Assembly: GCA_024362935.1 (NCBI GenBank)
Contig: JANCRA010000019.1
Coordinates: 12,334,501 to 12,398,500, forward strand
Direction of reading: 5' to 3'
Origin: Setophaga petechia
Lineage: Eukaryota > Chordata > Aves > Passeriformes > Parulidae
DNA length: 64,000 bases
Part shown: piece by piece, positions 12,832-26,100 of the stretch
Numbering within the stretch: position 1 is the first letter of the stretch
Layout of the letters: each line of letters opens with the position of its first letter
The notes under the pieces: model-generated
Told to the model about the DNA's origin: nothing
The model's database searches: none
The model's input: the letters and a program-made list of their open reading frames with translations, nothing else
Translations under genes and position numbers: made by a program

Positions 12832-15800
12832 GATTATAGACTTTGTCATGTAAATAAAATGAGACCATAATGTGCTCTGAAGCCCCTGCGCTGCATTTAG
12901 AGATGCTCTCATCTCTTAAGTCAGTGTTCCATTAGTCTTGCCTACAGTTACTTGTTTTCAGTCAAAGGTAACTATCACACCTTGTGGAAAAGGGGAGAAT
13001 AAGCAGGAGCCCTCTGGGCCAGTCCTTCATGTAGTTTTCTAAGATATTGAAGTGTTTAATGAAACTAGAACATCTTCATCAGAAAAGGCTACCTCCTATG
13101 TTAATTCCAATCCCAAATGGGGGAAAATAGGAAGAGAGAGATACTGAAGAAAGATTCTTTTCACTCTTGCTGATTAAAAGTGAGAACTCAAATCAATGAT
13201 TCATTCTATATTTCAGTAGCTGAAACAATGCTGCTTTCCCTACTCCCATGTTGGTTTTGTGATTTTTGGACTATGGAGTGAGATTCTGCTAGATTGGCTC
13301 TGACAACTGATACAGGTAGATATAAATGTGCAAACTCAAGGACTCAGCAGCATCATGTTTCAGTTGGCTTTCTGTGCTGCCATCAGGGAAAGCACAAACA
13401 TTTAGGCAATTTATTGTCAACCTGAGATGCTTCTTAAGTAAGATGTCTTCAGAACATTGTGTTCAAAAATCTTGGATATGCCTAAGGAGTGAAAGTCTGT
13501 TGATGTATTTATTTAGCATGATATTTGTATCAAAAGTCTATGGCATGACTCTGAACTAGGTGAAATTCTGGTATTTGAAGATGTTTATGGAAAAACATCT
13601 TAGAACATATGTACCAGACTAACAGCACTGTCTGCTCCATGACATTGAAAAAATGAGATGTCCTGCAGTTAGAGTACTGCAGAGAATAACTCCAGTTTTG
13701 CATCTGTTGAAGCAAATATTTAAAATATCTTTTTCAGGAGTGGAGCATCAGATATTCTAAGTTCTTGATTCTTCCTTGTCTAGAAGCCTACTTCATGCTT
13801 GGCCCAATATTTTGTTAGGCATTAATGTGGTCTTTTTTTGGAATCTCTTGATATCTGGCAAGATAAATTATCTAAAACAAAGAGGATTAGTTAATGTATT
13901 AAGACATGTAAAAATATGACATATAAAGCTGCTTAGATTCCACAAGCAGAACTTCTATCAGCAGTATGGTTTTGTTGATTTGAGTTTTTTGCGTTGTTTG
14001 TTTGGTTGGTTTGTTGTTCTATTTTCGGCTCTTTTTTTTTGGTTGGGTGGAGGGGCCTTTTTTTGTTCTCAAATGAGATTAGTAGAGAATACTATGAGTC
14101 TGTGCTTCAGCCAACAACGCCAACGACAAATCTAGGCTATGTACAAGGAATACATCAATGTGTACTACCATGTAAGGACACTACCCTGAGGAATTGCTTC
14201 GACAAATGAGACATTATTTTACTGACGCACCAGGATTGCCTGGTGGATTGCAAGAATATAAATCAGAATTCATTATCTGAATTTTTACTCCCACATGAAA
14301 ACATTTAGTGCTTTTCTTAGTATTAGACTGAGCAGACAAACTGAGCTGCCATAGACTTTTTCCAGCTTTGAACCTTATACTTCTTGAAGCACTCCCGGAA
14401 AATTACTACATGTTTTATAATGGAGGAAGGAGACAAGAGTGACTGGATTATAGAAAACAATATAATATATCTGATTGCATGAGCCTTCTGTGCAACTAAG
14501 CTTTCACTGTATTTTATAGGAGTTTTGCATATGAAGAGCTCTGTGTGAATGGTGTGCAAGTCTTGTGTTTGTAAGATGATTCCAAAATCTCTCATCCCAA
14601 GACAATAAGCAAGCTTGCACAGTTTCTGGAATATTTGGCACTTGTGAGTGCCCCTTCCCCTCTCCCCATCCCTTTCTCCAAAAAAGAAAGTAAGTAAATA
14701 ATTGTGAACAATGTCCTGTTTAAAAACATGACCTTGTTGTTGGGCTATATACTTATTTTGTTGAAGTAGGCAACATTTTTCCCCTCCCCTATTTGGTGGA
14801 AGTTTTCTATAGAAAAAAAATCACAACAAATTAAGCTTAGCACAGCATTTTTATTAATCTAGAAAACATCTGGTTCTCTGCTGTATTACACTTTTGATCT
14901 TTATCTCACTTTGAAATAGTTTTGTGTATTGCTGTGGCAAAGCATAAAGATTGCAGCTGTGTGAATTCCTTTTGGTAAATTGCTGATTTGAGGAAAATGT
15001 AAGGTTCTTTTTGCTTAGTTCACGTGTAGTTTTTTTAACACATAGAACATATTTAATCAAAATTTCTGTAGGACTGAAGCTGGGTCTTCACATGCCCTTT
15101 CTAGAGAATAGCAGACAGTGAACATTAAAGCACAGCAATACAGTGAACAATCATACATTAAAGTAACAAACTTTTATTAGCATAAATGAGATTGTTTCAT
15201 TTATGTGAACGTTCAGCCTATCACTTTACCAAGATAGAGAACAATTTTCTAAGGATTTGAGAAGTTTCACTGTATTCTTGTCTTTCATGACAGAAGCAGT
15301 CACCAGCTTGGCTTTTCTTTCTCACTTTTCTCTGTGAATTACCTCATTACTGCTCAATAAAATCACGGAGCCACTCAGCTGCATCATCACTAGTTGGTCT
15401 AGCAAAGAATACAAAAAAAGAGAAAAGATTCAATGTCCAGACCCTGTAACTGTATTGACTCTGTAATGAAATCCTGTTTTGCTAAGACTGGTTCTTTCTC
15501 ATAGAAGCATCTGAACCTTTGGAGCTCTTTTTTTTTTTTACTCTTAAAAAGCGCTATTGCATTTACTGATTGTATTTATTTTAACAATTTCTTATTTGTG
15601 ATCAAATATTTTTATGCAAAACACACATGAATTATTGAACAATATGCACACATACACTCAGAATTTAGCACTAAAATTTCTGTATGATTCATTGTTTTAC
15701 TGCTGCTGGATTTCGTTGTTTTATTGGTTTTGGTTAGTTTTTTTTAATTAAAAGCCTTTAGTGATGGATGGGATTGATCTGGAAGATGGCATATAAACTT

Positions 15801-16016
15801 GGTTACCATCTCAAAAATTCCCATCCAAAGTTGTGGATATTACAAAACAGGCAGCTTCTCAAAGCCCAGTTGCTTTAGTGAGAAAATGTTCAGTATCTGT
15901 ACTGTAAATCTGAGGTATCCAGAAGAAACTGAAATCATTCCATGTCGATGCAGAGGTGCAGTAATGAAGTTAAATCAAATGCTGCAGTTATTTGGATTTG
16001 GTACATGGAGTTTACA

Positions 16017-16063
16017 CTTCCCTGTTTACTTGTATTATACTTCCCTGTTTATTAGTATTATTA
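16017..16063 (+). repeat. Short tandem duplication, unit about 23 bp
   Basis: Two adjacent units both begin CTTCCCTGTTTA and continue with TTGTATTATA and TTAGTATTATTA, respectively. This is a simple slippage duplication with no sign of function. Confidence 0.75.
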
Positions 16064-17601
16064 ACAGCTTTTTGTAGTTTGCCATGGACAAATTCCTTCC
16101 AGTGTTGAATTCAATCAACTAAAATTCCTTGAGAAAAATAACAGTTGTATATGATGTAGGTTTTTGGTATTTTAAATCTTTGTTTTGTATGCATGTTGCT
16201 GCTGTTATTCTAACAGCATCTGACAATCAATACTGCATACTATTCTCCCTGCTTCTCTGTTGGCTACTACTACAGGCAGCTCTTGAATCCACATTTCTTG
16301 CACAAAGTTTATCTTAATTTTCTTTTGGGAGAAAAAGGCCGGTAGTTGACCAAAAATGACAAAAAGGGCATGGGTTTGAAATCCAAATTCAAATATAAAA
16401 GGTATCATGGAGGGCAGCCTATAGCATTGCTTTGTCAAAACACTTGGCAGCAGAGAACCAAAAGTTAATCAAGCAGAGAACAGTTGAAAACCTTATTTAA
16501 AGAAATCACATCTGCTTAGTGGGAGAAAAACCTGAGGCATATGCTTCAATTTCTTTTAAGCTGTAATTCATCCAGTGGTTTACATCTGTTAAAAAGTATG
16601 GAACTTTTCACACCTCTTTAAAGCACAATTAAACTGTATTTATTTTAATACATAATGTGTTCCAAATATGTAATACCTTTTCTGAAATGACTCATAGGTG
16701 GTTGATTTCATAGCTTTCTATCATATAACCTTCCAGGTCCTTTGAATTAGTTTGTGTATTAACCATACATGAAATTTAAAGGAAAAGGTGTTGAAATGGT
16801 GTAAAATTATGCCAGAAACTTCACTACACTTGTCATTTTATATCAAGGCAACAAATTGGCTGGGAGGGTGGTGGTGGGGAGGAAAGTTTTCTTAAGCAGT
16901 AAAATAAAACATTACAGAGAAGAAAATGTAGTTCAAGAACTTTAGTCACTAATTTTTCATGTGAGTTTAGCCTAGCTGTTATTGACTATTGCTTATTAAC
17001 ATGCATGTCTCCCCAAAAGAGTGTTGTTAACAGGACATAATCCTGATAATCTGACCACATTACCTGAAGTTTAAAGCACCATGGTAAGAGTAGGGTCTAT
17101 GAACTGTAGATGACAACCAGAAGTATTTTGGGTAGAGATCTGGGGGCTTGTATCTCATTTATTTGTGTATGAAAAGCAGCTTGGTTCTCTACTGTGGGTT
17201 TATAATGACTACTTGCGTATTTTAAATTCTAATTAATTCAATTAATTAGCCTCCTCTGATTTTGAAGTTTTCTGTCACTTTTCTCTATCTGATACTGGGA
17301 TTTAAAATCTTTTTGTACTTCCTGCTTCATTCAGATCCTTTAACATTAGGTTTCTTTTGTAAATGTAAATATATGAAAATTCACATGTATAGAATATCTG
17401 AAAGACATTTTAATCAGATGATGGCACACTGTGTACCATAAGCCACATGCATCACTCAGCACATGGAATGGTTACGTGGTCAGTGTATGATCATGTAATA
17501 GAAGCTAGGCAGTGCTTTGCTTGTTTACATTTCAGCTAGAGTCTAATCAAGTTATAAACAACTGAAAATTTGGCTTTATAGATACATGAGGCATAGAGAA
17601 C

Positions 17602-17647
17602 TTGTGTTAGCAAAAAATATTTTGTGTTTTGTGTTAGCAAAAAATAT
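17602..17647 (+). repeat. Direct repeat of 19 bp with 27-bp period
   Basis: TTGTGTTAGCAAAAAATAT occurs at 17602-17620 and again, identically, at 17629-17647, separated by TTTGTGTT. This is a recent-looking local duplication in the intron about 0.7 kb upstream of the 18351 exon. Confidence 0.85.
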
Positions 17648-18143
17648 AGAGATTAATCTTGAAAGAATGGCCTGACTGTAAACCAAGAGAATTCATTTAC
17701 AGTCCAGCTGAACTGCACTATTCCAGTATCATCTTGGGAAAAAAATTCTTTGAGACCCTCTTCTGTCTCCCCTCAAAATGTGAATGATTTTACAGTCATT
17801 GAAAATTCAGTTTTTATTGTGAGTTGCCCATATTGCTGGAATATAGTAGCTTTAAGTATGCATATTATGGTCCCTTTCAATGTGATATATATGTCCATTT
17901 CATAATTTGTGAGTTTCGCAGAACGTTTATTTTAGCAATATTTTTTAACTGCTAGGTGAATAGATGATGAAAAAAACACAGAGAAATAGTACACATTAAA
18001 AATATTATTTTTGTCTTCAATATGTCCAGTGTCAAATAGAGCTATTGGACAGCATCTCTTGATGACAAGTTTTTTTAAAATGAACTAGATAAATAACTAT
18101 TTTTAAAATATGCAGCATGGTTTGATGTGGAAATGATACTGAA

Positions 18144-18171
18144 TGTCTTATAAGGAACCTCTTATAAGACA
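18144..18171. repeat. Inverted repeat: 11-bp arms, 6-nt loop
   Basis: The arms TGTCTTATAAG and CTTATAAGACA flank the loop GAACCT. The repeat lies about 180 bp upstream of the exon acceptor at 18350. It is short enough to occur by chance in AT-rich DNA, but the arms are exact. Confidence 0.8.
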
Positions 18172-18350
18172 GTGATAATATATAAAAAAATAAAAATGCT
18201 CTCAAATGTCTTTTCCTATTAGTGTGCAAGTAACTGTTTCCTTCCCGATTTTTGGACAGTTCCATTTTTTAATGATTCTACAGGTAAGGCTTCTTTGTTG
18301 CTGCAAAATTTAATCATGTGTTCATCCCGTTGTTCTGTCTTGTTGCAGAG

Positions 18351-18484
18351 GATCTAGATGATCTCAGAATGGAAGGAGTAACAAGTGTGGTGTCTTCTGG
18401 GAGCAAATTCAATCAAACTCGAAGTGCTCATACGGCTGAGCCTCAAGCAAAGGTCACATTGAATATATGTGCAAGATGTGCCAG
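18351..18484 (+). CDS. Internal exon of unidentified split gene (CxxC segment)
   Basis: Seen: a pyrimidine-rich tract (GTTCTGTCTTGTTGCAGAG) leads to 134 open nucleotides, and the donor is CCAG followed by GTAAAA. It encodes 44 residues beginning [17 protein letters not shown] and ending LNICARCA. The last codon is split after two bases and is completed as Arg by the exon at 35561. The Cys-x-x-Cys pair (residues 40 and 43 of the exon product) could be half of a metal site, but no partner pair is encoded nearby, so this is only a possibility. The acceptor is ambiguous: AG at 18348 or at 18350, two bases apart. The later one matches an upstream exon ending in phase 0. The acidic start and Ser-rich middle suggest a cytosolic, partly disordered segment; there is no signal peptide or membrane segment. 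Confidence 0.85.
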
Positions 18485-21400
18485 GTAAAATCGAAACAAA
18501 ACCAGATCATGCTAACAAATACATTTTTTTCCTCCAGGTATTTTGCTGCGTTTTGTGCTTAAGGACCAGGTGATGACCTCTCTTGTGCTAAAAAAAAAAT
18601 AATTACTTAGCTACTGGCTACCCTATGACCTCTGGCATTTGAATTGTGCAATTTATGTTTATGCTTGATATGTCACATCGACAGTGAATCAAAGAACATA
18701 GTTAGTCTTAGGCCTTGCTTCACAGCTTGAAACTATTTTGAGCCCTTCCATCTCTGAATTTCATTAGTTATTTGAGCTTCTGTGGTTTTTCGGGGGATGA
18801 ATCAGGGAATTTAAGGGTTCAAATCCAGTTTGAAAAGCACCTGTATAAATGGAGATTCAGTTGCACAGGTGCAGTTCAGGATTTCAAATAGTTGCCTCTG
18901 AGTACTTTATAATCTCATACTGTCTCACCTCTGAAAAATAATTTAGTCAGGTTGAACCGCTTTTGGTTTTGACAGCTGGCAATAATTTTTGCATTTACAG
19001 TATGAAGACCAAATAAACAGGTTAGTATTCCTGTAGCTTAGTCAACTCGAGAATGCAACACTAACAGAAACCCCTTAAATTTCCTGGATGAATTCTTCTG
19101 TGTAGACAAAAGCTCATTTGGAGAAAGGATTTAAGCCTGTTTAAATGACAAAACTAGCCTTCTCACCCTTCTGTTAATGGTTCAGATTAGCAAGAACAAT
19201 ATAGAGGCATGCCAATTTTATCTGCCTGCCTTTGCCAGTGCCTGCTCTATTGTGTAGTTTGAGAGCGGATTAGTCGCTTGTAAATAAAAAGCAACCTGTG
19301 GTGAAATTAAGTCAAAAGTTTGGCCATATGCCACCCTACTTTTTTCTACTTTTTTCCCCATTTTGCTCATAAATTACTACTTTTCTAAAGCTCTTATATA
19401 GACATACAAGACATGCTTCAAGACATTTTCTAGTGTTCTGGAAGCACAGCTACAGGCAGAACTGAATCACTCGTGCAATAGCATCTCTTGCAGGGTTGTG
19501 GAGCCTCAGGGAACTTGCCTGTACTGTCAGAGCAGCAGTGACTGGATGGCCTTGTAATTCTAGAGTTTTACTTGTCAGCAGTGTGGTCTTATGCTTTAAG
19601 AAAAGAGCAAACATGCAAGTCATGGAATTTTTCCCAATTCAAGCAAAAAATTGCTTATGTTGTAAAATGTTTTCAAACAACTACCTAACTTGAAAGCGTG
19701 GCACATTTTTTCACCCAGCATCCATAGTCCATGGATTAAGAAGTAGAGAAGTAAGGAATATAGAAACCTTAAGTTCTCTAAATTCTGAAGTTCTGAACTT
19801 ACATAACATCTTTTGTGGATTACTATGAAGGTTAATTAAATTTTGAATTCCCTTAAGTAGCTGCTAACAGCAGGTGCCAAGATACTATATATTCTCTCAG
19901 TCCTGCACACCAGGGAACAAAGGGTTCAGATCTTGAGCCAAACCTAGCAACCTTGGCTATTGGTATTGTTCTTTAACTGCATGTAATAAATGATTCTGCC
20001 CTTTAAAATAAAATGAGCTGGGAGAGAAAGATCTCACAAAATCCCTTTTGTCACTTCACTTATCAGAGAATGCAAACTAATGTTTTATTTTGCTTGTGCA
20101 GCTTCAATGATTTCCCTACCGTGTTTAAGGAAATCGGTGAGGAACTGGGTGATACCTTCATGACTGTGATTCTTTTTACTCCTGTTGCAGTTTAGCATGG
20201 CTTTAAACTTTGGAGGAATTTAAAAGATCCACCATCTCTTTAGGAGCAAGGGAAGGCAAAAGAGACAAACTGGTATTTCTGTTGTGTTCAGTAGTGAGGA
20301 AGCTAGCATTTTTTTCTTCAAGGTGATAAAGTCTATCCATTCTTTTGGAGCATTCCTTCCTTCTTACTGAGGACACCTTTCCTCTCGTCAAGACAGTTAT
20401 TAGTGCAATTATTTCTCTCTTCAGCACCTTCACAGGGGTTTAGTCTGGCACCTTCTTGCAGCAGATGAAGTAGGGGGTACAGACAGTTGCATGAAACAAG
20501 TGGCTTCAAAGACATGAAGACAGTTTTTTCGTGTTTGATTTCAAGAGCAATTAGATTGTCTGTTAGTCAGTGAAATAGCCATTGAAAACACTGTGCTATA
20601 AAATTAGATCGTCTCACTGAATCAGTTTCCCAGTGTTGGCCTTTGTTTCTGTTGTTATGACAAAGGCTAATAGTTAATGTAAGGTCAAAATATAGAAACT
20701 ATTAGACTATTAATTTGTTTTAGAAATTATATTTTTATGTTTTCATATACCATTTTCTAACTAGTCTTGTGTGCTGTACAGTGTATATATAAATACTGTG
20801 TGATTTGATTGTAGACTTGTTTGAATACATTTTAAAAAGAAGTCAATATAAGCTGTTATGCATACTTTTGGTTACAATTAAACAGGTATATTTCCTCTTA
20901 TTGTTACTCATTTTTCAGTCATACAAGGTGATTTGAAATGATTTGAGCTATTAATGGCAGTGGTGTTGTATAGATAATAGGCCTTGTCAAGTCAGATTAC
21001 CAGATTAGGTTTGCTGAAGGTATTTTGGCTGTCGTTAGGAGAAATGCGACTTTTTACTTGAAATTTAATTGGCGAAGTTCCAAATATTAAGAAACATGTC
21101 TTGGCTCATATAAAAAGTAGAATTTTACTCATGCATTTGCATAATTGATTTCTTTCAACCTTGATGTATTTTTTTAAAATGCTTTCCTCTCATTACTCAC
21201 CACTCAATTTACTTTCTATGATACCTCCTTCAGAAGTTTTCCTTCTTTCTTGGATATATTGGAGCTTTTCTGAGAGATGTTTATTTAAACAATTTAAGGA
21301 GTTTTTCAGTACTAGCTTTAAGGAGTTTGGCTTAATATTTTGTATCTCACTTGGAAAGGATGACTATTCTTATTGAAGTTCCACCCTATTTCTTCATTAA

Positions 21401-23052
21401 AAGAGTGTGTTGGTTTTGGATGCTCTTGCTTCTAGGATGACATTTTCTTGCCATAGATCATTAGCATTCCCTCTTTTTTTGAGAATTAGAGTGAAGAGAT
21501 CTATGGCTATGTGTAGGTTGCCTTAGCCTGAGAATAGTGCTGGTTTCATTTTGTATGCCCTGTAAAACCAACTGCTGTAGGGTGCAGCTATATATCTTAG
21601 ATTCTGTGGCTTCTGGAGCTTCCTACAATGAGAGCAATGTCTTGTGAAAAGAATGGACTAAACCAATGGTTTTCCTCCATGCTGAGATGCTTGTGATCAG
21701 ACTTCATTTCACCTGTAAAAGAGCCAGTATAGCTCCTTCCCTTTGCACCACAAAAGAGGAATGCCAAATCGAAATGACTATAGTTAGAGAGAAAAACCAA
21801 TTTTGTTGCAAGACAAACTAAATCCAGTTTATACTGTGGAGGAAACCTGCAAGGATGTTTAGACACTACATTTTGACTTAGGACACTACTTGCCCTAAGT
21901 CTCTTAGACAAAAGTACAAACTTAGTTGTGAATCATAAGAAATGAGACTCCGAATTGACATTATTTGAACTAGAATAAAACTCCCAAACTTGTAACTTTT
22001 TTTAGAAACTGATATTTAACTATTAATCCTAATAATTTCACCAATCATCTTCAAATAATAAACAGGTAGATAGCTATCACAGACAGGGTCTGTAATTTTT
22101 AAAAAAGGTAAAGTTCTCCTCCCAGGCATTCAGGAAATAAAAATGGAAAGTTCTTTCAAGATATCATACCAAATTGGTTTTTACAGCTTATAATTTAAAA
22201 AACTAAAAAAATTCCCCCCCAAACAACCAAGATCCAAAAAAACCTTTGTAAAAAAGTCCCCAGAGGGCGATGAGAAATTAAAGGAAGGGTTAATTCTACT
22301 GGAGTATAAATTGGTTTGTAGTCAGGCATATAGCTGTAAGGAACAGAGAGCTTACTGTTTTCTGTATAGATGTTTCACACACGATGAGCGAAATGCAGAT
22401 GGATAACAGCTTTAAGAGGTTTTTCAAATGGGGAAGTAGCTACCAGAACAATGTTATTCCCATAGCTGCTCTTGGACTACAGGGCAAGTTAAGTAGCATA
22501 TTAAGTCATCTAAATAAAGGGGTGACATCATTCACAAGGTGGAACAAAACAAGGTTTATAGATACAGAAAAAAGGCCACAGAAAACCCCCATCCTGTACT
22601 TGGAAGGTTTGCTTTTTTCTATTTAGCCTGAAAAATTGGGAAGGACACTTCTACTAAAATGGATCTGGATTTTGATTATTTGAGTAAAATGCTTATAATA
22701 ATTCTTTCTTTCTCCAAGGGCACAGTTGCTCTGAGTGGCTTATAAAATAGACTGACTCATTCTGTAACATGTTTTTGTGAATCCTTTCTCACATACAGGA
22801 AAAACAAATGCATTTCAGGTTTGGCCAATGAATTATAAGACATTTTCACATATTAACAAATCTTGTATGGGTTAAATAGATATTTAAACGACAATTTGTA
22901 AAAGCCAAACACCACTTCCATAATTCTGATATGTATTGTGACTTGCACATTGAACGTTTTGCAAGAATTTAATCAACCATAACGTAAAAGATAATATTAA
23001 TGTACTATTGAATGAATACAGGGGGTTTTCTTTTTTCTTTTTTCTCTTTTTT

Positions 23053-23193
23053 AAGGACCACCCATTAGCCTTGTATGCCCACTGCCATGCTCAAAAGTTA
23101 AATCTTGTTCTTGTGGAGTCTTGCCAATGCATTCCTGAAAGTAAGAAGCTTTTTGTTTTTAATAGCGCAAGGGCTGCATTCATTCTTTTTAAC
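23053..23193 (+). pseudogene. Relic of a hAT-type transposase (dimerisation-region fragment)
   Basis: A short open stretch of about 47 codons reads KDHPLALYAHCHAQKLNLVL, then VESCQCIPESKKLFVF. Known family feature: hAT-superfamily transposases and their domesticated relatives (ZMYM-like and THAP/52-kDa-repressor-like proteins) carry a core resembling a-[IL]-Y-[VA]-H-C-x-A-H-x-L-N-L, followed by a helix. Here the second His is Gln, so that motif is damaged. Upstream is a long pyrimidine run (TCTTTTTTCTTTTTTC type) and downstream a stop at 23224-23226; no zinc finger, catalytic Asp region or terminal inverted repeats are visible. The piece lies in sense orientation within the intron. It is most likely a decayed transposon fragment. 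A cryptic exon (the pyrimidine tract ends in AAG before the frame) is a remote alternative. Confidence 0.6.
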
Positions 23194-26100
23194 ATCAATA
23201 GAATACAAAAAAGGGGTTGCATGTGATTAAAAAAGAAATGGGATTATAGAAAACATACTGTGCCACAAGCTTGAAGGCTTCTGAACAAGAATGTTAGGAA
23301 GGAACACTAGTCGCATACAAATGTAGGGTTTAGATGCAATGTTTTAGTTAATATTTTAAGATTAGCTGAAGCAAAAGGACAGTATAGTGAGGCCTCTTAA
23401 CATACTAGAGGAATCAAAAAATATGGGTATAAACAAACAAAGTACATCTATACATTAAAAAAATGAAATGGAGCTTTTCTTACTCTCATCCTTGGTATGT
23501 GGAGTACAGTTCAAGTGTAGGAACTTGTATCCTTGAGCTGTTAATGTAGAATAAATGACGTGCTCTGTACATGCTGCCAATATAGATATTTTTGGAAAAC
23601 TTTGTTTGAAGAAAGTACTCAAAAATTCTCATGCCAGTTTGCCTTGCTTGTGAAACCTGACCCTGCTCATCATCTCTGACTTTTACATCTTTAAGATGTC
23701 TTGTCCTTCAGTCTTCAAGTTAGTTTGTTTATTTGCCAGTAACCTTTTCTTTAACAACTTGGATTTTTTAAAGTTTGGTTTCCTACAATATAGTCTCCAC
23801 TACACCAATGCCTGGGATATAATAATATAAACTATGTGGTGCTAAGTGAAATTTAGAATCACATATTAGTTCTCTGCAATACGTCAATGGAATTTGAGCA
23901 GCTCTTCATGACATAGAGCCCTGACAGCCAGGAACCTACAGAGGAGGAGACAAAAGAAATGAAGCCAGCTATAATTTGACATAATTTCAGATTAATGGTG
24001 GAAACTATGGAACTGTTGTTTGAATTGGCCATCATATATCTCTAGAAAAGAACAGGAATTATTTGGTTGGCTGGGGAATTCCATGGTATTAATCTAGCTT
24101 CAACTGTTTTAAAATCTTAGCGTTTGTATGGAAGTGCTTTATCTCAGTGCCACAAAGCTCTGACAATACTAATGAAACTTGAAGTCATAAAGATGCAGTT
24201 GGTGGAAAACTTGATAATGAGCTGTGAAGAAAATAGTCTGAAGCTTGACAAGTGAATCTAGTTTAACTATCAAAAGCAGAAAAGCTGATGACTGTAAAGA
24301 GGGAAAAAATTGCTGCTAAAAAGCTATTTTACTGTATACACTGCCCCCAGACAACACTCCTGAAACTTCAGACACCAAAGAGAAAACTTAATGAAATTAC
24401 CTTTATGAGGAAGTTCATAAGTACTGATTAAAGTCTACATTTAAAAAACAGACAATGGTGATAGACTCCTGGAAGATTTCCTCAAGAAAAGAAAAGAAAC
24501 CTACTAAGCTTCCTCAACTTCCACTTTGCTCAAGATCCCTTCCTTCTTGTTTATGACAAGTCTGCTCTCAATGTCATTGTGTTCCCTGAACAGAAACCAC
24601 TGGTATGGCTGACTTATGTTTTGAAATCAGATGGGTTCTCCTACCTTGCCCAGGCATGTAATCCCAAAATAACTCTAGAACTGGGGATGGAAAGGTGTCA
24701 GGGAATGGATACTGCACCATGCAACACTGGAATAGATGCTGATTGGATATAGTGAAAAAGGGTCAACATCCAGCATCCTCTAGAGATACCATAGGTCCCA
24801 GCAGAAGAAAGGATGTAACTTTTGCTACAGGTACATTTTTTGGCACTTGGTCTAGGTTTATGCTCTGCCAAATTAGACTAAGCCATCACAGTAGATGCTT
24901 CTGCTCTGTTTTTAGCAGACTGCTGCTGTTCAAGTCAGGCTGTAAGATTGCTTTCCCAAACTGAGCATTCTGGCATCAGTCACCTCAGAGGGAGTAATAC
25001 CATGAAAATGCATGCAGGACTAAATGGCACTGAAACTCCATGGACTGTTTTCCCCTTTTCTTGACCATATGTAACAGTGTGTGCTGCCTGGGTGACATAA
25101 TAAACAGGTATATCTGCATTGAATTCTAGCAGGATAAGTTCTGTATGTGCAAATATTCCTTTGCTGCTACATGAATTGTCAAAACTGCTCTGTGAAGGAA
25201 ATCTGCAGATGCTAACTTAAAGGTGGTTCTGGTATGTTTACATGAGCTATAATCATCCCCTTTAACTGCAGTGTTAAGAGGTGATGGAATTAGAACAAAA
25301 CTTGATCACAGTGGATATAAAATAACTCCCTGTTTTTCTTTATAGACTCTAATATTAATAATCAATAATACACAGATGTTTCAGAAAGAGTAACCTCTCA
25401 AGTGCGCCATATAATCCCTTATTTGACTCTGTACACTGTGATGCAATATTGGGGAATGGGCACAGGTATATGTGTGGTTTGGTACATGTATTTGCATAAA
25501 GAATAGTCTTTGTATGTTTGCCCAGTAGTGGTAAGGCCAGCTTAGTGAGTCAGTTTCTGGCAGAAATTTCTGCTTTGTTAATTTTCCTGAAACCTGGGAA
25601 CAAATTACTTCAAAGTACCAAGCGGGAAAAGTGTTTCCAAACTGAGGTAGTTGGTACAGAATGAATGTTAGAGGGAAAATTCTCTAATTAGGGCTCATGT
25701 ACAGACTTTGAGGAAGTTTATGTCTTCAAATCTAAATCAAAATTCTTGATTACATACATGTATTTTTTCTTTTCTGTCATGCATTTCATATTACCTTTTT
25801 GACTGTGTACTATTTCTAAGTGTCTGTTATTATAGGGCAGAAATTACTAAACATTCCAGATTACTCATGTCACTATTTTACATTCTTTTTTCCTTTATCT
25901 ATTTTTTGTAACCTTAGTTTTATTGGACTTCTTGTTTAAAAGAGCTGAATTTTCCTCATGCTTGTTTGTGCCAGCTTCACAGACTTTGTGCTAAACAAAA
26001 TGTTTTATTTGCATATTTTCCCTTTTAATAGTGGCAAACAAGTAAATTAAACTCCATATGGTACTGCTTTATAACTTTTAAAAATCTCCTTTCACTTTGG

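Larger units (their letters stand above)
2693..18350 (+). other. Large intron (about 15.7 kb) or intergenic stretch before the first firm exon
   Basis: AT-rich sequence without a convincing exon. It contains a perfect 19-bp hairpin (8893-8936), an 11-bp hairpin (18144-18171), short tandem duplications (12796, 16017, 17602) and T/G-rich runs near 13980-14060. A 129-codon open frame at 9533-9922 has no splice context and is treated as chance. No CR1, LTR or SINE of clear identity is visible; a CR1-tail-like TCATAGAATCA at about 11005 is too short to call. Confidence 0.6.
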
